The notes beneath the pieces were generated by a model, which had not been told where the DNA came from, made no database searches, and was given only the letters and a program-made list of their open reading frames with translations. From Chryseobacterium sp. JM1 (lineage in GTDB: Bacteria > Bacteroidota > Bacteroidia > Flavobacteriales > Weeksellaceae), in NCBI RefSeq assembly GCF_000737715.1, contig NZ_JPRN01000003.1, forward strand, positions 124,001-188,000: a stretch of DNA of 64,000 nt, in the 5' to 3' direction. Made by a program: the position numbers and the translations under genes. How positions within the stretch are numbered: position 1 is the first letter of the stretch; every line of letters begins with the position of its first letter. This document shows positions 61,436 to 64,000 of the stretch, piece after piece.

Positions 61436-61767
61436 TGGTGCATTTATTTTCTTACGGAACCCTGCAGAAAGAGCAGGTGCAACTTGAAACATTTGGAAGA
61501 CTTTTGGAAGGAGAAAAAGATATTCTGACAGGTTATACAATGAAAATGGTAGAAATTACCGACCCCGAAGTGTTACGCAAAAGCAATCAGAAATACCATC
61601 CGATCCTGGAACTTTCCGGAGACAGCAGTGATGAAGTGGAAGGAATGCTTTTCGAAGTAACGGAAGAAGAGATTCTTCGGGCAGATGAATATGAAGTGGA
61701 CGATTACAAGAGGATTGAAACGGTTTTCAAATCGGGGAAGAAAGGGTTTATTTATGTAGCAAAATAA
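61435..61767 (+). CDS. Gamma-glutamylcyclotransferase (AIG2-like) protein
   Basis: This 110-residue protein has the AIG2/GGCT fold. The substrate loop FSYGTLQKEQVQL corresponds to the YGSL motif, the catalytic acid is expected in the EVEGMLFEVTEEEI region, and DEYEVDDYKRIET is the typical ending. GGCT enzymes release 5-oxoproline (pyroglutamate) from gamma-glutamyl dipeptides; AIG2-like members are often less specific. It overlaps the SGNH hydrolase gene by one base, so the two are probably co-expressed, but no shared pathway is evident. Confidence 0.82.
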   Translation: MVHLFSYGTLQKEQVQLETFGRLLEGEKDILTGYTMKMVEITDPEVLRKSNQKYHPILELSGDSSDEVEGMLFEVTEEEILRADEYEVDDYKRIETVFKSGKKGFIYVAK

Positions 61768-61983
61768 TTACTCTCCCACGGATTTTTAAAACGATTTTTA
61801 TCAATATCAACGGGCTTTAGCATGCTTTTTATTTCAATGTATCAAATTAATTCCCGCAGTAATATTTTTTTCTCCCGCAGATTTGTCAGATGATACAGAT
61901 TTTTAGAATACAAAAATATTCAATAGAGATGAGCTTCAGCCCATTCAACATTTAATTATTAATCAAATGACAATGTTTAATTT

Positions 61984-62048
61984 TAATCCCTAATCCCTAA
62001 TCCCTAATCCCTAATCCCTAATCCCTAATCCCTAATCCCTAATCCCTA
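61984..62048. repeat. TAATCCC heptamer array, nine units
   Basis: Nine perfect TAATCCC units are followed by TA. The array runs into the stop codon of the minus-strand DgkA-like gene: read on the minus strand, the TAG stop is the first part of a TAGGGAT unit. It resembles telomeric heptamers in form only. The preceding 216 bases (61768-61983) hold degraded 'CGGGCTTTAGC' and 'CAGATGATACAGATT' repeats and no gene. Confidence 0.95.
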
Positions 62049-62396
62049 AATATATTTCCAGTACACAAAGATCCCGACAATAACCGCTGCAATAGCCATC
62101 AATACAACAGCTCCGGCAGCAATATCTTTGATAAAGCCAATCCTTTTGTCAAAATCAGGCTGGATGATGTCACATATCCTTTCTATGGCGGTATTGAAAA
62201 TTTCGGCACTTAAAACAGCTAAGGAAGCTATCAGAATGAGTACCGTATCTGTGGCCGAAAGTTTAAAATAAAAAATCAAAAAAAGATTAATGAAAAAGGC
62301 GGCGAGTTCGATCTGGAAATTCCTTTCCGTTTTTATCATTAGAAAAATACCGCGGAAAGCGTTGACGAAACTTCTGTGAACAGGCGGTTTTTTCAT
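62046..62396 (-). CDS. DgkA-type diacylglycerol / undecaprenol kinase
   Basis: This 116-residue inner-membrane protein matches the DgkA family. The amphipathic N-terminal helix has FVNAFRGIFLMIKTERNFQIEL. Three membrane helices follow, with the catalytic and Mg-binding Glu residues in ERNFQIE and EIFNTAIERICD and the KDIAAGAVVLMAIAAV segment. Gram-negative members recycle diacylglycerol, and many others phosphorylate undecaprenol for cell-wall synthesis. The Bacteroidota form here cannot be assigned to one of these. It is divergent from dnaN, and its stop codon coincides with a heptamer repeat array. Confidence 0.9.
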   Translation of the reverse strand: MKKPPVHRSFVNAFRGIFLMIKTERNFQIELAAFFINLFLIFYFKLSATDTVLILIASLAVLSAEIFNTAIERICDIIQPDFDKRIGFIKDIAAGAVVLMAIAAVIVGIFVYWKYI

Positions 62397-62614
62397 GGAT
62401 TCTTTTTCACAAATATAGTATTTGTATTTTGATGAAAGGGGAAGGTCGAATCTCTGTTTTCAAAATTATCAGACCCTTATCACAAAAAAGAGGCAGTTTC
62501 TGGAATCTTCCGTTTAAAAATTAAATCCGGGCTTAATGTCAAGTCTGAAAACCAATTAATGATATTTGTGAAAAACTCCCTGTGATTATTTTTTTCATTA
62601 TAGTTTCTATTTAT

Positions 62615-62622
62615 TATATTTG
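62615..62622 (+). promoter_or_regulatory. -7 promoter box of dnaN
   Basis: TATATTTG matches TAnnTTTG, 21 bases before the dnaN start. The upstream 20-25 bases are T-rich without a clear TTG. Confidence 0.45.
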
Positions 62623-62643
62623 TAGAAACTTATTTTTAAATCT

Positions 62644-63774
62644 ATGAAATTTATTATTTCAAGTGGTGAACTGCAGAAAGCATTGCAAACTGTAAGTGGC
62701 GTAATATCAAGCTCTCAATCGAGACCGATTTTAGAAAACTATCTTTTTGAATTAGACGGAAATAACGTTACCATTACAGCTTCTGATGGCGAGACTACTC
62801 TTGTTACTTCTTTGGAGGTAAAGTCTGACGATTCGGGTAAATTTGCCGTTCCTGCTAAAATTTTTCAGGATTTTATCAAGACTTATGGTGAACAGCCTTT
62901 GACGTTTGTTGTGAAAGACAATGCAGAAGGAACCGGGAGCCAGCTTGAGATTTTAGATGAAAAAGACAATTTCGCAGTAGCATTGGATAATGCAGATGAT
63001 TATCCTGAACTTCCGGAATTTGATGCTTCTCAGAGTGTAGCGATGCCTGCCGGAGTTTTATCTGAAGCATTGACGAACACGCTTTTTGCAACCAGTAATG
63101 ACTCTCTTCGTCCTGTAATGACAGGCGTATTGTTCCAGTTTGGTGAGAACGAAACCAATTTTGTTTCTACCGATTCTCACAGATTGGTTGTATATAAAAG
63201 AACAGACCTGATGAATGCCGAACCCATGGAGTTCATCATGCCTAAAAAACCTTTGAACATTTTCAAAAATATACTGGCAAGCTCAAACGAAGACGTTAAG
63301 ATCGACTTCAATGAGAATATGGCTAAATTTACTTTTGGAAAACACATCTGGATCTGCAGACTGATAGACGGGAAATATCCTAACTATACAGCTGTAATCC
63401 CGAAAGAAAATCCAAACGTACTGACGATCAACAGAAACCTTCTTTTAGGAGCGATCAAAAGAGCATCCATCATGTCTAATAAATCTACCAACCAGGTAAG
63501 ATTTAAACTGTCTGCCAATATTCTTCACCTTCACGCAGAAGATACGGAATATGCAAACAAAGCAGATATGCAGATCCCTTGCGACTATAACGGAGAAGAT
63601 ATCAATATCGGTTTCAGCTCTAAGTTCTTAACGGAAATGCTTACGATTTTAGGTTCTGATGATATCACCATGAAAATGTCTCAACCGAATAGACCGGGGA
63701 TCATCGAACCTCTTGATGGTCTTGAAGAAAGCGAAAACATCCTGATGTTATCAATGCCGGTAATCGGATTGTAA
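62644..63774 (+). CDS. dnaN: DNA polymerase III beta subunit (sliding clamp)
   Basis: This 376-residue protein has the three repeated clamp domains. The first starts MKFIISSGELQKALQTVSGVI. The second includes TSNDSLRPVMTGVLFQF and STDSHRLVVYKRTD. The third ends GIIEPLDGLEESENILMLSMPVIGL, which is close to the usual C-terminal MP(M/V) motif. The dimeric ring tethers polymerase and other partners to DNA. The gene has its own promoter-like box and terminator. dnaA is not adjacent and recF is at the other end of the window, so the classical dnaA-dnaN-recF cluster is dispersed. Confidence 0.97.
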   Translation: MKFIISSGELQKALQTVSGVISSSQSRPILENYLFELDGNNVTITASDGETTLVTSLEVKSDDSGKFAVPAKIFQDFIKTYGEQPLTFVVKDNAEGTGSQLEILDEKDNFAVALDNADDYPELPEFDASQSVAMPAGVLSEALTNTLFATSNDSLRPVMTGVLFQFGENETNFVSTDSHRLVVYKRTDLMNAEPMEFIMPKKPLNIFKNILASSNEDVKIDFNENMAKFTFGKHIWICRLIDGKYPNYTAVIPKENPNVLTINRNLLLGAIKRASIMSNKSTNQVRFKLSANILHLHAEDTEYANKADMQIPCDYNGEDINIGFSSKFLTEMLTILGSDDITMKMSQPNRPGIIEPLDGLEESENILMLSMPVIGL

Positions 63775-63794
63775 TATCAATTATACATACAATT

Positions 63795-63826
63795 AAAAGA
63801 GACTGGGGAATCCAGTCTCTTTTTTA
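63795..63826 (+). terminator. Terminator of dnaN
   Basis: AAAAGAGACTGG pairs exactly with CCAGTCTCTTTT around GGAAT, followed by TTT. Confidence 0.92.
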
Positions 63827-63881
63827 ATGGGCCTGAATTTAATGAAAAGAATATTAAATGACATACTTTACAAGTTTCGTC

Positions 63882-63904
63882 CATGATTGTAAAGACCAAT
63901 CATG
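63882..63904. repeat. Small inverted repeat near the right edge
   Basis: CATGATTG and CAATCATG are inverted with a 7-base centre. Lying upstream of whatever gene follows the window, it could be an operator; there is no T run, so it is not a typical terminator. Confidence 0.4.
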
Positions 63905-64000
63905 ACATAATCGTAACAAATAGTTTTAATTTCTGTAAAAAAACTACGCTAAATTCACTAAACCATAGAGTGGAAAAAAATTAAAACTTATTCTCTTAAA

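Noticed and set aside
61984..62048. Telomere of a linear replicon
   Set aside because: The heptamer array is short and lies between ordinary chromosomal genes, with dnaN beyond it.

Overview
The window reads as a chromosomal segment of a Flavobacteriia (Weeksellaceae) bacterium, most likely Chryseobacterium or a close relative. The DNA is A+T-rich. A SusC/SusD pair, a type IX secretion (T9SS) sorting domain, TAnnTTTG-type promoter boxes and weak Shine-Dalgarno signals all point to Bacteroidota. Nearly every exported non-lipoprotein has a signal peptide ending in (A/S/G)-Q. No rRNA, tRNA, insertion sequence, prophage or CRISPR array was recognised.

Layout. 1-3.1 kb: the 3' end of an ABC substrate-binding protein gene, mtgA, and a large membrane protein of the 'SpecificRecomb' family. 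3.1-6.2 kb (minus strand): a small GG-leader-like cysteine-rich peptide, then the cluster UbiA-like protein, recF, secreted protein, DUF721/DciA. 6.2-18.5 kb: two giant tandem alpha-2-macroglobulin paralogs followed by ecotin, which looks like a three-gene antiprotease operon. 18.5-19.3 kb: repeat-rich intergenic DNA. 19.3-22.9 kb: an efflux operon (TolC, HlyD-type adaptor, ABC-2 permease) with no ATPase gene beside it. 23.1-31.8 kb: many small enzymes and stress-type proteins (DUF1569, VOC, SRPBCC, GNAT, DUF1398), plus DUF2490, a bestrophin and a CPA1 antiporter. 31.8-34 kb: two tandem lipoprotein glutaminyl cyclases. 34-37.2 kb: a secreted protein, deoxynucleoside kinase, ArsC-like protein, DUF493 and DUF4197.

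37.6-47 kb: a polysaccharide-utilisation locus made of SusC, SusD, a GH144-like 'glycoamylase' lipoprotein, an esterase-like alpha/beta hydrolase and a GH3 beta-glucosidase. The enzyme set suggests a beta-glucan, possibly beta-1,2-glucan. 47-48.7 kb: two paralogous small secreted proteins and a second GG-leader peptide of 49 codons. 48.9-64 kb: a secreted amidohydrolase, purB, a T9SS cargo protein, a WG-repeat protein, a serine hydrolase with a C-terminal glycogen-binding-like domain, purL, an orphan barstar homolog, an SGNH hydrolase, an AIG2-like gamma-glutamylcyclotransferase, a DgkA-type kinase and dnaN.

Four themes cross the window. (1) Tandem duplication: A2M x2, glutaminyl cyclase x2, small secreted protein x2, and a 162-bp intergenic unit x3. 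(2) Dispersed intergenic repeat families, including two short tandem arrays that begin at stop codons. (3) An extracytoplasmic N-terminal Gln/pyroGlu theme: seventeen predicted signal-peptidase-I substrates have Gln at +1, and two glutaminyl cyclases are encoded. (4) A stacked protease-inhibitor operon whose two A2M paralogs differ mainly in the presumed bait region and both lack the thioester.
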